Assembly (NCBI GenBank): GCA_963726085.1
Contig: CAVSAR010000001.1
Location: 744,001 to 808,000, forward strand
DNA from: ZC4RG30 sp963726085
GTDB taxonomy: Bacteria > Pseudomonadota > Gammaproteobacteria > Steroidobacterales > Steroidobacteraceae
Reading direction: 5' to 3'
DNA: 64,000 bases
The position numbers and the translations under genes are program-made. Positions 53,613 to 63,306 of the stretch are shown piece after piece (within the stretch, counting starts at the first letter, position 1; every line of letters starts with the position of its first letter). Under the pieces are notes generated by a model. That model did not search any database. It was not told where the DNA came from and saw only the letters and a list, made by a program, of their open reading frames with translations.

Positions 53613-56373
53613 GAATCTCGACAGGCGACTGGTTCAGCTGGCGCAGGGTCGGCTCTATCTTTGACTTGTCGCCGACCGCAACCGTGATCATTTCCTCCGG
53701 GTGCAGGTAGGCGCGTGCCACGCGCTGCACGTCCGCCGCGGTTACGGCGTTGATCTTGGCCGGTAATGAATTGAAGTAGTCCAGGGGCAGTCCATAGACG
53801 AACAGGGAACCACCGCTGGCCGCTACGCTGGCGTTGGTCTCGAACTGTGCCGGCAGCGACAGTGAAAACGCCGAGCGCGACAGCGACAGCTCCTCTGGCG
53901 TCAATGGCTCGTCGCGCATGCGCCCGATCTCGTTGAAGATCTCGTGCACGGCCGGCGCCGTGGCGTCGGTGCGGATGCTGCCGATTACCGCGTACGGTCC
54001 CACGCCGCGGCGAAACGCGAAGCTGGAGTTTGCGCCGTAGGTGTAGCCGTTCTTCTCGCGCAGGTTGAGGTTGATGCGGCTGGAAAACAGCCCGCCCATG
54101 GCGTCGTTCATGACGATCAGCGGCACGTAGTCAGGCGAAGCGCGCGGCGCCCCGATCCCACCGACACGAAGGGCGGTCTGGGGCGCGGCCCCGCGATCGA
54201 TCACGATGGTGCGGGCGCTGATCTTCTGCGGCACGGCCGGCGCGGGTGCCGGGCTGGCCGCCCCGCTCCACTTGCCGAACTGGCGGGTTGCCAAGTCGCG
54301 CAGCTCCGGCTCGGTCATGTCGCCGGCCACGATCAGCGCCGAGTTGCCCGGCGCATAGCCGTGCTGCCAGAAATTGACCAACTCGTCGCGCGTGATGCTG
54401 CCGTTTGACTGGGCCGTCCCCAGCTCGGTGTAGCCGTAGGGATGCTGCTTGCCGTACAGGGCTTCATACAGCGCGCGCCTGGCCAGCGCATCAGGATTGT
54501 CGCGCTGCTGCAGCAGCTGCGTCTTGCGGCTGGAGCGCACCCGTTCGATCTCGGCCGGCGCAAACGCCGGGTTTTGCACGATATCGGCCAATATGCCAAA
54601 GGCATCGTTGACGGTGTGCTTGAGGCTCACCAGCGAGACGCTTGAAAAGTCAGTGGTCGACCCGCTGCCGATCGAGGCGCCCATGGTGGCCAGGTCCTCG
54701 GCAATCTTGAGGTTGCTGCGGGTCTTGGTGCCCTCGTCCAGCGCGTCCGCCGTGAAGCTGGCCAGCCCCGGGCGCGCGGCCGGGTTTCGATCACTGCCTG
54801 CCAGCACCACCAGGTTGGCCGACACCAGTGGCAGGCGATGCTGCTCGAACAGCATGACTTTCAGGCCGTTGGCCAGGGTGAATTGCTGCGGCACGGGCAG
54901 CTGCAAGGGTCGCATGGGTCCCGCCGCCGGCTGGGTGGCGCGCCAGTCCTTGGCCGTCTTCTGCGGCTCAGGTGAATTGGCGGGCGGCTTGCTGCGCGGC
55001 ACGTCGTTGATCACCTTCTCGCCGGGAACGCAGTACAGCACGGCGCGCCCCTGCGGCGGCAGCAGGCGATTGGCGGCTGCGCGCAGCACTTCCGGGGTCA
55101 GCGCGGAATAGCGCGCCACGTCCTGCTGCAGGTAATCCGGGGTACCCAGGAACTGGTTGTAGCGGTTGAGCTGGTCTGCCACGCCCGCGGTGGTCTCTAG
55201 CCCCTGGATGATTCCGGAGATCATGCGATTGCGCGCGCGCTCCACTTCGGCCTGGGTCGGGCCCTTTTCCCGCAGCAAGGCCAACTCGGCATCGACGGCC
55301 TTTTCCAGCTGCTCGGGCTTCACGCCCGGGCGCGCGGTGACCTCAAGCTCGAACACCGACTGCAGCATCAGCGAGTACTGGGAAACCGATACGTCCTGGG
55401 CAATCTGCTGCTCGTAGACCAGCTTGCGGTACAGGCGACTGGCCTTGCCACCGCCCAGGATGTCGCCCAGCAGGTCCGCTTCCGCGTCACCGGGCTTGTA
55501 GGCCGGCGGCGTGAGCCAGGCCATCGACACGCGTGGCAGCTCCACCTTGTCGGTGACCACCTTGCGCCGCTCCGCGGTGATCGGCGGCGTCACGATGGAG
55601 GGCTTCACCACCGGCTTGCCGGCAGGAATGGGACCGAAGTATTTCTCCACCAGCGCCTTGGCACCGGCCTTGTCGAAATCCCCGGCGATCACCATGGTGG
55701 CGTTGTTGGGCACATAGTAGTCACGGAAGAACCCGCGCACGTCTTCCAGCTGCGCTGACTCGATGTCGGCGTGCGAGCCGATGATGAACGGATAGTAGGG
55801 ATGTCCCTTGGGGAAGATGGTCTGGAAGATGGCCTCGTCCAGCAACCCATAGGGGCGATTCTCGTGGGTCTGGCGACGCTCGTTGCGCACCACGTCCTGC
55901 TGGTTGGTCAGCTTTGCCTGGTCCAGGTCCTCCAGCAGGAAACCCATGCGATCGCTTTCCAGCCACATCACCAGCTCCAGCTGATTGGAGGGCACGGTCT
56001 GGAAGAAGTTGGTGCGGTCAAAGTCCGTGGTGGCGTTGAGATCGCCACCGGCCTGTTCGACCAGCTGGATGTAGCTGTCGCCCGGCACGTTCTTCGACCC
56101 CTGGAACATCATGTGCTCGAACAGGTGCGCGAAGCCGGTGCGACCGGCCTTCTCCTGGATGGGGCTGACGTGATACCAGGTATTGACGGTCACCAGGGGC
56201 AGGCGCTTGTCCTCGACCAGGATCACTTCGAGGCCATTGGCCAGCTTGTACTTCTCGAACGCCAGCGGCGGCACGGCGGGCATCGCCGGGGCCGGCTGCG
56301 CGGACTGGACCGGCAGGCCGGGCATTGCAGCCACCGCAAGCAGCAGAATCAGGGCACGAATGGTTCGGGTCAT
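53599..56373 (-). CDS. Exported two-domain M16 zinc peptidase
   Basis: A 924-residue protein with a signal peptide (1-25, VQSAQ). The N-terminal M16 domain has the inverted zinc motif HLFEH (83-87), after TGFAHL, and the downstream glutamate region NERRQTHENRPYG. The second M16 half (from about 480) has ARPGLASFTADALDEG in place of a zinc motif and should be the inactive half. Such periplasmic proteases degrade peptides or act in cell-envelope quality control. The ATG at 56373 is chosen for the signal peptide, although the frame stays open to 57303. It is divergent from moeB. Confidence 0.92.
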   Translation of the reverse strand: MTRTIRALILLLAVAAMPGLPVQSAQPAPAMPAVPPLAFEKYKLANGLEVILVEDKRLPLVTVNTWYHVSPIQEKAGRTGFAHLFEHMMFQGSKNVPGDSYIQLVEQAGGDLNATTDFDRTNFFQTVPSNQLELVMWLESDRMGFLLEDLDQAKLTNQQDVVRNERRQTHENRPYGLLDEAIFQTIFPKGHPYYPFIIGSHADIESAQLEDVRGFFRDYYVPNNATMVIAGDFDKAGAKALVEKYFGPIPAGKPVVKPSIVTPPITAERRKVVTDKVELPRVSMAWLTPPAYKPGDAEADLLGDILGGGKASRLYRKLVYEQQIAQDVSVSQYSLMLQSVFELEVTARPGVKPEQLEKAVDAELALLREKGPTQAEVERARNRMISGIIQGLETTAGVADQLNRYNQFLGTPDYLQQDVARYSALTPEVLRAAANRLLPPQGRAVLYCVPGEKVINDVPRSKPPANSPEPQKTAKDWRATQPAAGPMRPLQLPVPQQFTLANGLKVMLFEQHRLPLVSANLVVLAGSDRNPAARPGLASFTADALDEGTKTRSNLKIAEDLATMGASIGSGSTTDFSSVSLVSLKHTVNDAFGILADIVQNPAFAPAEIERVRSSRKTQLLQQRDNPDALARRALYEALYGKQHPYGYTELGTAQSNGSITRDELVNFWQHGYAPGNSALIVAGDMTEPELRDLATRQFGKWSGAASPAPAPAVPQKISARTIVIDRGAAPQTALRVGGIGAPRASPDYVPLIVMNDAMGGLFSSRINLNLREKNGYTYGANSSFAFRRGVGPYAVIGSIRTDATAPAVHEIFNEIGRMRDEPLTPEELSLSRSAFSLSLPAQFETNASVAASGGSLFVYGLPLDYFNSLPAKINAVTAADVQRVARAYLHPEEMITVAVGDKSKIEPTLRQLNQSPVEIRAAD

Positions 56374-56475
56374 TGTGTGGGGCTCCAGGGGATGCCCAAG
56401 CCTAGGCAAGCTGGCGTGGTCTGTCCACAGCCTGACCGGTTGACTCCCCATGCAACGGCAGCGATTCTGCCCCAC

Positions 56476-57612
56476 ATGCAGCCCCGGACCCTCGATGCCC
56501 ACGATCGGCAACGTTATGCAAGACACCTGGCGCTGCCGGAGATCGGACTTGCAGGTCAGCAGCGTCTTGCCGCCGCGTCGGTGCTGGTCGTCGGTGCCGG
56601 TGGCCTCGGGTCCCCGGCGGCGTTGTACCTTGCTGCGGCCGGCGTCGGGACCCTGGGGCTGGTGGACCATGACAGCATCGAACTGAGCAACCTGCAACGC
56701 CAGGTGCTGTTCACCACCGCCGAGGTCGGTGCCGGCAAGGCCGAGGCTGGCCGCGCGCACCTGGCGGCATTGAACCCCGGCATCAATGTGGTCGCGCACG
56801 CCACCCGGCTGGACGCGGCAAATGTCGAGGCACTGCTGCGCGACTACGACGTGGTCGTGGACGGCACGGATCGCCTGGCGGTGCGCTACCTCATCAACGA
56901 CGCCTGTGTGCTGCTGCGCAAGCCCCTGGTGTCCGCCGCCATCCACCGCTTCGAAGGCCAGGCCATGAGCTACGTGCCGGATGCCGGCCCCTGCTACCGC
57001 TGCCTGTATCCGCAAAGTTCCGAGGGACTGGTGCCCAACTGCGCCGAGGCCGGCGTGCTGGGCGTGCTGCCCGGCGTGATGGGCAGCCTGCAGGCCACGG
57101 AAGTCATCAAGATCCTGCTGGGCATTGGCGAGCCGCTGGTCGGCCGCCTCCTGGTCTACGATGCACTGTCGCTGTCTTTCGAGGAATTTCGCTTCCAGAG
57201 GCGCGATGACTGCGCCGTCTGCGGCAGCCATCCGACCATCACCAGTGTCCGCGTCCACGAGGAGAGCCCAGTGCCAATGGTTTCGGAATTCACGCCCCGG
57301 CAACTCGCGGCGGCACTGAAGCAGCCGGACGGGGAATCACTGCTGCTGGTCGACGTGCGCGAACCCCATGAATGGGCGGCTGGACGGTTGCCAGGTTCGG
57401 TGCATATACCGCTGGCGACCCTGCCGCAGCGACTGGGGGAAATTGCCCAGGACGCCACGCCGGTGTTCATCTGCGCGATGGGCGGTCGCAGCATGGCTGC
57501 CTGCCGGTTCATGGCGGCGCAGGGCCGCGCGGCAGTGAACCTCGCCGGCGGGGTGCAGGCCTGGAGCCAGGAGTTCGGCGCGCCACCGCCGCCGCACGAA
57601 CACGACCACTAG
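56476..57612 (+). CDS. moeB: MoeB/ThiF-type adenylyltransferase fused to rhodanese
   Basis: Activates a small ubiquitin-like sulfur carrier (MoaD or ThiS) by adenylation, then supports its thiocarboxylation. The ATP motif GAGGLGSP is at 40-47, with LSNLQRQ at 70-76. Zinc cysteines are Cys173, Cys176, Cys246 and Cys249; Cys189 is in PNCAEAGVLG. The C-terminal rhodanese (about 272-365) has Cys333 in ICAMGGRS, and a His-rich tail HEHDH. The 378-residue fused form (MoeBR/MoeZ-like) suits a single-protein sulfur transfer. The ATG at 56476 fits the family length. Convergent with folD. Confidence 0.93.
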   Translation: MQPRTLDAHDRQRYARHLALPEIGLAGQQRLAAASVLVVGAGGLGSPAALYLAAAGVGTLGLVDHDSIELSNLQRQVLFTTAEVGAGKAEAGRAHLAALNPGINVVAHATRLDAANVEALLRDYDVVVDGTDRLAVRYLINDACVLLRKPLVSAAIHRFEGQAMSYVPDAGPCYRCLYPQSSEGLVPNCAEAGVLGVLPGVMGSLQATEVIKILLGIGEPLVGRLLVYDALSLSFEEFRFQRRDDCAVCGSHPTITSVRVHEESPVPMVSEFTPRQLAAALKQPDGESLLLVDVREPHEWAAGRLPGSVHIPLATLPQRLGEIAQDATPVFICAMGGRSMAACRFMAAQGRAAVNLAGGVQAWSQEFGAPPPPHEHDH

Positions 57613-57625
57613 CCGCGGGTCGATT

Positions 57626-58495
57626 TCAACGTTTGGGGTTAAGGCCGACTGAGCGTTCGGCGGAAATCAGCGTGTTGTGCAGCAGCATGGTGATGGTCAT
57701 TGGTCCGACGCCGCCGGGAACCGGGGTAATCAGCGAGGCCTTTTTGCGCACACCCTCGAAATCCACGTCGCCGACCAGGCGCCCGTCCGGCAGGCGGTTG
57801 ATGCCCACGTCGATCACCACCACGCCGGTCTTGACCATCTGCGGGACGATCAGCCCCGGAACCCCTGCCGCCACCACCAGGATATCCGCCAGCAGCGTGA
57901 ACTGACCCAGGTCGACGGTCTTCTTGTGGCAGATGCATACCGTGGCGTCCTGCTGCATCAGCATCAATGCCATGGGTTTGCCGACAATGTTGCTGGCGCC
58001 AACCACCACCACATTGCGGCCCTCGATCGGCACGTTCTCGTGTTCCAGCAGCTTCTGCACGCCAAATGGCGTGCACGGCGGAAACACCGTGTTGCCGGTG
58101 ACCAGGCCGCCGACGTTGTACAGGTGAAAGCCGTCCACATCCTTGTCCACGGCGATGCGCTCGAGCACGTTGGCGACGTTGATGTGCGGCGGCAGCGGCA
58201 ACTGCACCAGGATGCCATGGACCGTTGGGTCTGAATTGAGCTTGTCGATGCAGTCCAGCAGCTCCGCCTCGGGCACCGAGACCGGCATGTGGCGCAGCTC
58301 GGACAGGATGCCGGTCTCCGCGCAGGCCTTGATCTTGTTGCGGACGTAGACCTGCGAGGCGGGGTTGTCGCCGACGAGGATGACGGCGATGCCCGGCTGT
58401 ACGCCGTGCTCCTTGCGCAGCCGCTCGACACGCACGGCGTACTCGGCGCGCAGTTTGCGCGCCACCGCCCTGCCGTCAATGATCCTTGCGGTCAT
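57626..58495 (-). CDS. folD: Methylenetetrahydrofolate dehydrogenase/cyclohydrolase FolD
   Basis: Bifunctional enzyme interconverting 5,10-methylene-THF, methenyl-THF and 10-formyl-THF. The 289-residue protein has VGDNPASQVYVRNKIKAC (42-59; catalytic Lys in VRNK), ILVQLPLPPHI and GNTVFPPCTPFG. The NADP motif is VVGASNIVGKPMA and the C-terminal signature PVPGGVGPMTITML. It directly follows ahcY (one-base overlap), forming the end of the SAM/one-carbon operon. Confidence 0.97.
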   Translation of the reverse strand: MTARIIDGRAVARKLRAEYAVRVERLRKEHGVQPGIAVILVGDNPASQVYVRNKIKACAETGILSELRHMPVSVPEAELLDCIDKLNSDPTVHGILVQLPLPPHINVANVLERIAVDKDVDGFHLYNVGGLVTGNTVFPPCTPFGVQKLLEHENVPIEGRNVVVVGASNIVGKPMALMLMQQDATVCICHKKTVDLGQFTLLADILVVAAGVPGLIVPQMVKTGVVVIDVGINRLPDGRLVGDVDFEGVRKKASLITPVPGGVGPMTITMLLHNTLISAERSVGLNPKR

Positions 58496-59933
58496 CAGTA
58501 CCGGTAATGATCCGTCTTGTAGGGGCCATCGGCGGGCACGCCGATGTACTTGGCCTGTTGCTCGGTCAGCCTGGTGAGCTTCACGTTGAGCGTCGCCAGC
58601 TGCAGGCGTGCCACCTTTTCATCCAGGTGCTTGGGCAGGACGTAAACGCCGATCGGGTACTTGCCCGGATTCGCGTACAGCTCGATCTGTGCCAGGGTCT
58701 GGTTGGCGAAGGACGAGCTCATGACGTAGGACGGGTGCCCGGTGCCGCAACCCAGGTTCACCAGGCGGCCTTCGGCCAGCAGGATGATGCGCTTGCCGTC
58801 CGGGAAGATCACGTGATCGACCTGTGGCTTGATGTTTTCCCACTTGTACTGCTTGAGCGCGGCGATATCGATCTCGTTGTCGAAGTGCCCGATGTTGCAG
58901 ACGATGGCGTTGTTCTTCATCGCCTTGCATGTGATCGTGCGTGATGACGTGGAAGTTGCCCGTCGTCGTCACGAAGATGTCGCCCTGCGCGGCCGCGTCG
59001 TCCATGGTCACGACGCGGTAGCCCTCCATCGCCGCCTGCAGTGCGCAGATCGGGTCGATTTCGGTCACCCACACCTGGGCCGACAGTGCCCGCAGCGCCT
59101 GGGCCGAGCCCTTGCCAACGTCGCCGTAGCCAGCAGACGACCGCGACCTTGCCGGCGATCATCACGTCGGTGGCGCGCTTGATGCCGTCCACCAGCGACT
59201 CGCGGCAGCCGTAGAGGTTGTCGAACTTGCTCTTGGTCACCGAGTCGTTGACGTTGATGGCCGGGAAGGCCAGCTTGCCTTCCTTGTGCATCTGGTAGAG
59301 CCGGTGCACGCCAGTGGTGGTCTCCTCGCTGACGCCCTTGATCTGCTTCAGGCGCGTCGAATACCAGTGCGGGTCACGGGCCAAGCGTGGCCTTGATGCT
59401 CTTGAACAGCGCGGTCTCTTCCTCGCTGCCCGGCTTGGCGATCACCGAGGCATCGGCTTCGGCGCGCGTGCCCAGGTGCAGCAGCAGCGTGGCGTCGCCA
59501 CCGTCGTCGAGGATCATGTTCGAGTACTGCCGGGCGCCGCCGGGGCATCGGGCCATTCGAAGATCCGGTGCGTGAAATCCCAGTAGTCATCGAGCGACTC
59601 GCCCTTGAAGGCGAATACCGGCGTGCCGCGCACGGCGATCGCCGCCGCCGCATGGTCCTGGGTCGAGAACACGTTGCAGGAGGCCCAGCGCACCTGTGCG
59701 CCCAGCGCCTGCAGGGTCTCGATCAGCACCGCGGTCTGGATGGTCATGTGCAGCGAGCCGGTGATGCGCGCGCCCTTGAGCGGCTGCGTCTTGGCGAACT
59801 CGGCACGGATCGCCATCAGCCCGGGCATTTCGGTCTCGGCGATGTTGAGTTCCTTGCGGCCCCAGTCGGCCAGCGCGACGTCTGCGACCTTGTAGTCGGG
59901 CTGATTGGCCTGTGCGGCGGTTACGGCATTCAT
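58495..59933 (-). pseudogene. ahcY: Adenosylhomocysteinase AhcY with four frame breaks
   Basis: AhcY hydrolyses S-adenosylhomocysteine to adenosine and homocysteine. All parts are recognisable: DYKVADVALADWGRKE near the N-terminus, NMILDDGGDATLLLH, AINVNDSVTKSKFDNLYGC, the NAD site GYGDVGKGS (now out of frame), EIDPICALQAAMEGY and the final PYKTDHYRY. They lie in five successive frames. Breaks are near 59536 (one G lost), 59383 (one G gained), 59133 (one T gained) and 58926 (one A gained), three of them at short base runs. Corrected, the protein is normal. The start ATG is at 59933, twelve bases after metK. Either recent inactivation or local sequencing error; the preserved residues favour the latter. 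Confidence 0.85.
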
Positions 59934-59945
59934 TGCGTGTGCTCC

Positions 59946-61112
59946 TTACAGTCCGGCGTCGGCACGCAGTGCCGCGGCCTTGTCCGTGCGTTCCCAGGTA
60001 AAGGTCGGTTCGTTGCGTCCAAAGTGTCCGTACGCGGCGGTCTTGAGGTAAATCGGCCGCAGCAGGTCGAGCATCTGCACGATGCCCTTGGGCCGCAGGT
60101 CGAAGTGCCTGGAGATCAGTTCCTCGATCTTCTCGTCCGACACCTTGCCGGTGCCAAAGGTCGTGGCCATGATGCTGGTGGGCTGGGCCACGCCGATGGC
60201 ATAGGACACCTGCACCTGGCAGCGCTTGGCCAGCCCCGCCGCGACCACGTTCTTGGCCACATAGCGCGCGGCATAGGCAGCCGAGCGGTCCACCTTGGAA
60301 GGATCCTTGCCCGAGAAGGCGCCGCCGCCATGGGGTGCGGCACCGCCATAGGTGTCGACGATGATCTTGCGACCGGTCAGGCCGCAGTCGCCCTGGGGTC
60401 CGCCGACCACGAAGCGTCCGGTCGGGTTGACCAGGTACTTGATGTTCTTGCCCACCAGTTCCTTGGGCAGGACTGGCTTGATGATCTCCTCGATGACCGC
60501 CTCGGACAGCGCCTTGTGCTCGATCTCCGGATGGTGCTGGGTCGACAGCACGACGGTGTCGATTTCCTTGGCCTTGCCGTCCACATAGTGGATGGTCACC
60601 TGCGACTTGGCGTCGGGCCGCAGCCAGGCGAGCTTGCCTGACTTGCGCAGCTGCGCCTGGCGTTCCACCAGGCGGTGCGCGAGGTGGATCGGCAGCGGCA
60701 TCAGCTCCGGCGTCTCGTCCACCGCATAGCCGAACATCAGGCCCTGGTCGCCCGCGCCTTGGTCCAGGTTAAGTCCCTTGCCTTCGTCGACGCCCTGGGC
60801 AATGTCCGGGGACTGCGTGTCGTAGGCCACCAGCACGGCGCAGCCCCGGTAGTCGATGCCATAGTCGGTGTTGTCGTAACCGATATCCTTGATTACCTTG
60901 CGCGCCACCTTCTGGTAGTCCACCTGTGCCGTGGTGGTGATCTCCCCGGCCAGCACGACCAGCCCGGTATTGCACAGCGTCTCGGCGGCAACGCGGGCAC
61001 GTGGATCGTCCTTGAGGATCGCATCCAGGATGGCATCGGAAATCTGGTCCGACACCTTGTCCGGGTGGCCTTCCGACACAGACTCGGACGTGAAATGAAA
61101 GCTGTCGCTCAT
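59946..61112 (-). CDS. metK: S-adenosylmethionine synthetase
   Basis: Makes SAM from methionine and ATP. The 388-residue protein starts with FTSESVSEGHPDKVSDQIS (7-25), has GAGDQGLMFGYA near 118-129 and GGGAFSGKDPSKVDRSAAY near 262-280, all diagnostic with the expected catalytic Lys, Asp and His residues. It lies between the adenosine-type kinase and ahcY, forming a SAM-recycling operon. No SAM or SAH riboswitch is visible in the short gaps around it. Confidence 0.98.
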   Translation of the reverse strand: MSDSFHFTSESVSEGHPDKVSDQISDAILDAILKDDPRARVAAETLCNTGLVVLAGEITTTAQVDYQKVARKVIKDIGYDNTDYGIDYRGCAVLVAYDTQSPDIAQGVDEGKGLNLDQGAGDQGLMFGYAVDETPELMPLPIHLAHRLVERQAQLRKSGKLAWLRPDAKSQVTIHYVDGKAKEIDTVVLSTQHHPEIEHKALSEAVIEEIIKPVLPKELVGKNIKYLVNPTGRFVVGGPQGDCGLTGRKIIVDTYGGAAPHGGGAFSGKDPSKVDRSAAYAARYVAKNVVAAGLAKRCQVQVSYAIGVAQPTSIMATTFGTGKVSDEKIEELISRHFDLRPKGIVQMLDLLRPIYLKTAAYGHFGRNEPTFTWERTDKAAALRADAGL

Positions 61113-61133
61113 GATGTGATTCCTGCAGTCAGC

Positions 61134-62111
61134 TCAAGAAATATTGGTGCCAAACTCTTGCTTGTAACGCAGCCGGAAGTCATCCAGCGCAAATGCGTGG
61201 TTCTGTGTACCGCGCGACTCGATCTTGATGGAGCCCAGTAGCGACGCGATGCGCCCGGTGGTTTCCCACTCGTAGCCGTGCAGCAGCCCATGGATCAGGC
61301 CGGCGCGGTACGCGTCACCACACCCGGTCGGATCGACAATGGAACGCGCCGGCACCGTTGGAATGTGCACCGCTCCGCCGCCAGTATAGATGGTTGAGCC
61401 TTCGCCACCACGGGTCACGATCAGCGCCGCGACGCGTTGCAGCACATCCGCCTCGCTCCAGCCGGTGCGCTCGGTCATCAGGCTCCATTCGTACTCGTTG
61501 GTCGCCACCCAGGTCGCCTGTTCGATGAAGGCGCGCAGCTCGGGACCATCGAACATCGGCAATCCCTGGCCGGGGTCGAATATGAACGGGATGCCGGCCG
61601 CGGCGAACTGCTGCGCGTGCTCCAGCATGCCCTGGCGGCCGTCCGGGGCCACGATGCCAATGGCCACGTCGGTGGCCTCGGCCACCCGGTTGAGGTGCGA
61701 GTGGCCCATGGCACCGGGATGAAAGGCCGTGATCTGGTTGTTGTCCAGGTCGGTGGTAATGAATGCCTGACCGGTATGTTCCTCCGGCACCACCCGAAGG
61801 TACCGGCGCGAAATCCCCTGGCGGTCCATCCACTGGGCATAGGGTTCGAAGTCGTGCCCCACCGTGGCCATGACCTGGCCCGGGTCGCCAAGCAGCTTCA
61901 GGTTGTAGGCAATGTTGCCCGCGCAGCCGCCGAACTCGCGCCGCATCTGCAGCGTCAGGAATGACACGTTGAGCATGTGCAGCTTGTCGGGCAGGATGTG
62001 GTTACGGAACCGGTCCGCGAACACCATGATGGTGTCGAAGGCCATGGAACCGCAGATCAGCGCATTGCCCGGCCGCAGGTTCAAGCGCGTGCGCACCGGA
62101 TCACTCGTCAT
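61134..62111 (-). CDS. PfkB-family kinase, probable adenosine kinase
   Basis: A 325-residue ribokinase-family kinase. GGCAGNIAYNL (61-71) is the substrate signature and DPTGCGDAYRAG (260-271) contains the anion hole and catalytic Asp266. Its place directly before metK and ahcY suggests phosphorylation of the adenosine released by AhcY, pulling the SAH hydrolysis forward. That assignment is from context and similarity to adenosine kinases of other proteobacteria. The ATG at 62111 overlaps the ferredoxin stop by 11 bases. Confidence 0.88.
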   Translation of the reverse strand: MTSDPVRTRLNLRPGNALICGSMAFDTIMVFADRFRNHILPDKLHMLNVSFLTLQMRREFGGCAGNIAYNLKLLGDPGQVMATVGHDFEPYAQWMDRQGISRRYLRVVPEEHTGQAFITTDLDNNQITAFHPGAMGHSHLNRVAEATDVAIGIVAPDGRQGMLEHAQQFAAAGIPFIFDPGQGLPMFDGPELRAFIEQATWVATNEYEWSLMTERTGWSEADVLQRVAALIVTRGGEGSTIYTGGGAVHIPTVPARSIVDPTGCGDAYRAGLIHGLLHGYEWETTGRIASLLGSIKIESRGTQNHAFALDDFRLRYKQEFGTNIS

Positions 62112-62424
62112 CGGCGATGCGCAACTGCAATCCGGCCAGCGCCTCGGTAAACTTTATTTGGCACGACAGGCGCGAGTTGTCGCGGTAGGTCGACAGGTCG
62201 TGCAGCAGCTCGGTCTCGTCGGAGTGCCGCGCCGGCAGCTTGGGCAACCATGCCGGGTCGATGTACACATGGCAGGTGGCGCAGGCGCACATGCCGCCGC
62301 AGACCGCAGCGACGCCGTAATCCAGGTCGCGCAGGTTCTCCATCAGCGTGAAGCTGGTGTTGCCCTGGACCTCGTGTTCGACACCGTCCCGATCCGTCAC
62401 CCTGATAAGAGCCATCGCAGCCAT
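62101..62424 (-). CDS. [2Fe-2S] ferredoxin
   Basis: A 107-residue adrenodoxin-type ferredoxin. Cluster cysteines are Cys42, Cys48, Cys51 and Cys88 (C-x5-C-x2-C and LSCQI); Cys46 is an extra one in CGGMCACATC. The ATG at 62424 has AGAGG upstream; an ATG at 62415 is possible. It heads the kinase-metK-ahcY-folD run, an odd partner for SAM metabolism; it may serve an unlinked oxygenase. Confidence 0.9.
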   Translation of the reverse strand: MAAMALIRVTDRDGVEHEVQGNTSFTLMENLRDLDYGVAAVCGGMCACATCHVYIDPAWLPKLPARHSDETELLHDLSTYRDNSRLSCQIKFTEALAGLQLRIADDE

Positions 62425-62494
62425 TGGGCCTCTGGGAACCTGTGGGTTCGCCGGTTGGTTTTACGACCCGGCATTGTGCCGACTGCCCGGGCAG

Positions 62495-63286
62495 TTATCC
62501 AGCGCCCAAACCGCTGTCCGTGCCATGGGCGATGGCCCACAGGCGGTTAAGGCAGGAAAACAGCTGCCGGTGCTGCCCCAGCAGCTCCAGGTCCTCTGGC
62601 CGCGTCAGGCCGCAGGCCGCCAGCAGCTCGGATTGCCACCCCTGCAGCTGGGGGTAATAAGTCAGCAGGCAGGCAACGTCATAGGTGGGGGCTGCGACCT
62701 GCGCGTACTCCCAATCGATCAGCACCGGCAGGCCGCCGATCAGGTTTGCCAGCTGCAGGTCGCCGTGATTGATGCACCGCGGCGCACCGCTGCTGCGCAG
62801 GATTGCGGCCAAGTGGTCCGTGCGTCGTTCAAGATCGGCCGCCTCGCGCTGCAGTTGGATCGAGGCGGCAGTCGCGTGGATCGCATCGACCTGCGCACGG
62901 GCAATAAACCCGGCATCCATGACCTGCATGGTGGCGGCCACCGGTATTGCGTGCACCAGGGCAAGACGCGCGCCGAGCTTGCCAATGCCGGAGGCGGACA
63001 GCAGTTCCTGTTGCGGCCAGGGGGCCCCGGGGATGAATTCCATCACCATCCACGAGGCATCCCCCGCTGCCGCGAATATTTGCGGTGCCAGCCCCTCCTG
63101 CGCCGCCAGGCGCTGGCACTGCAGCTCCAGCAGGGCATCGGAACCGGCGCGCACCACCGGTGGCAACCGGCAGCGGACCACAAACTTGCCGTACTTTGAC
63201 TGCACCAGTCGCACATCGTTGTGACCGCCGCCACCGGCAAGCCGATACATGGCCAGGGGCAGTTCGCCCAAGTCGCAGCCTGGCAC
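62495..63286 (-). CDS. Aminoglycoside-phosphotransferase/choline-kinase-fold kinase (thiamine kinase-like?)
   Basis: A 263-residue small-molecule kinase. The catalytic loop and metal site are INHGDLQLANLIG and VLIDWEYA, the Brenner-type motif. An N-terminal GGGGHNDVRLV could be the nucleotide loop, with KFVVRCRLPP holding the lysine region. No ATG lies in the right place; the GTG at 63286, just after the PnuC gene end, is the best start. Together with the PnuC permease and a TonB receptor it may phosphorylate an imported vitamin such as thiamine (inference). Confidence 0.75.
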   Translation of the reverse strand: MPGCDLGELPLAMYRLAGGGGHNDVRLVQSKYGKFVVRCRLPPVVRAGSDALLELQCQRLAAQEGLAPQIFAAAGDASWMVMEFIPGAPWPQQELLSASGIGKLGARLALVHAIPVAATMQVMDAGFIARAQVDAIHATAASIQLQREAADLERRTDHLAAILRSSGAPRCINHGDLQLANLIGGLPVLIDWEYAQVAAPTYDVACLLTYYPQLQGWQSELLAACGLTRPEDLELLGQHRQLFSCLNRLWAIAHGTDSGLGAG

Positions 63287-63306
63287 CGCCGCCAGTGCTT
63301 CGGCTA

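Noticed and set aside
56374..57303. N-terminal extension of the M16 peptidase
   Set aside because: The open frame runs antisense through moeB; the ATG at 56373 gives a proper signal peptide and the usual family length.
59934..61133. SAM or SAH riboswitch at metK/ahcY
   Set aside because: Gaps upstream of ahcY (12 bases) and metK (21 bases) are too short, and the 70 bases before the ferredoxin gene show no matching stems.
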